NCBI RefSeq assembly: GCF_905404315.1
Contig: NC_066267.1
Location: 1,006,501-1,070,500 of the forward strand
Direction of reading: 5' to 3'
Length of the DNA: 64,000 bases
From: Leptidea sinapis
Lineage: Eukaryota; Arthropoda; Insecta; Lepidoptera; Pieridae
How positions within the stretch are numbered: position 1 is the first letter of the stretch; each line of letters begins with the position of its first letter. Shown here in pieces: positions 63,799 through 64,000 of this stretch. Below the pieces are notes generated by a model that worked only from the letters and a program-made list of their open reading frames with translations, was not told the origin of the DNA and searched no databases. Both the position numbers and the translations under genes were made by a program.

Positions 63799-64000
63799 AG
63801 CCGTTCCCACCCGCTTCGCTGGGCGAATTTTAAAAGGAAATAAATTAATGAAGAAACGTTGGAATTCGAAAAAATAAGTAGCCATAAACCATCTAGGATA
63901 AATTTCGCATCGAATAGTGGTAGTTTCATGTCGGTACGTTCAGTGGTTTAGGCGTGATCAAGCCTCAAAGACCATTTTCATCATGTATATATTTAAGATA
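63799..64000 (+). repeat. Interspersed repeat, cut by the window end
   Basis: Starts ACTAGCCGTTCCCACCCGCT and continues CGAATAGTGGTAGTTTC, TTCAGTGGTTTAGGCGTGAT; related at its start to 37085-37405. An abundant lepidopteran repeat by my recollection. Confidence 0.55.

Noticed and set aside
63600..64000. Further upstream midasin exon near the right edge
   Set aside because: No - strand frame with midasin-like sequence and splice sites; only interspersed repeat.

Overview
This window is animal, almost certainly lepidopteran (moth or butterfly), genomic DNA. Genes are split into short exons with GT-AG introns, the background is AT-rich, and the introns and intergenic DNA are full of fragments of repeat families that I associate with Lepidoptera: jockey/CR1-like LINE tails, tRNA-derived SINEs, short inverted-repeat DNA elements and a mariner-like transposon. 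There is no prokaryotic gene organisation.

There are two host genes, convergently arranged. (1) On the + strand, 2473-10964, is a complete 8-exon gene for a 259-residue PH + FYVE protein, the Phafin/PLEKHF family (Drosophila rush hour), an endosomal PI3P-binding protein. (2) On the - strand, 60315 down to 15341, is the 3' part of midasin (MDN1/Rea1), the giant AAA ATPase that releases assembly factors from pre-60S ribosomes. I resolved 27 exons whose phases all match. They total 6573 nt (2190 codons plus stop), and cover the linker after the motor ring, an acidic D/E-rich tail of about 606 residues spread over 11 exons, and the C-terminal MIDAS domain. The AAA motor half lies upstream, beyond the right edge.

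The most striking feature is in the midasin intron between 29448 and 17840. It begins with a roughly 8.2-kb, nearly perfect tandem array (21440-29617) of about 55 units of 148 bp (three of 185 bp). Each unit is a copy of the 3' part of the adjacent midasin exon plus its 5' splice site and 16 intronic bases. The array is thus an exon-derived satellite inside the gene that donated it, and places 53 extra copies of a 5' splice site in sense orientation after the true one. Its + strand is free of stop codons in all three frames, which creates huge spurious ORFs. A LINE fragment truncates its far end, and a separate 100-bp minisatellite (20031-20985) lies beyond that.

Region by region: 1-2472 upstream of the PH/FYVE gene, nothing coding recognised; 2473-10964 PH/FYVE gene with LINE and SINE scraps in introns; 10965-15340 intergenic with one MITE; 15341-17839 last three midasin exons; 17840-29448 intron with an inverted-repeat element, minisatellite, LINE fragment and exon-derived array; 29449-43284 D/E-rich exons; 43690-60315 linker exons, interrupted by a decayed LINE (47040-49758), a Harbinger-like MITE inside a SINE (49935-50378) and a mariner-like element (52012-53292); 60316-64000 probably more midasin intron, holding a three-layer nested insertion with a LINE whose reverse transcriptase is still open.
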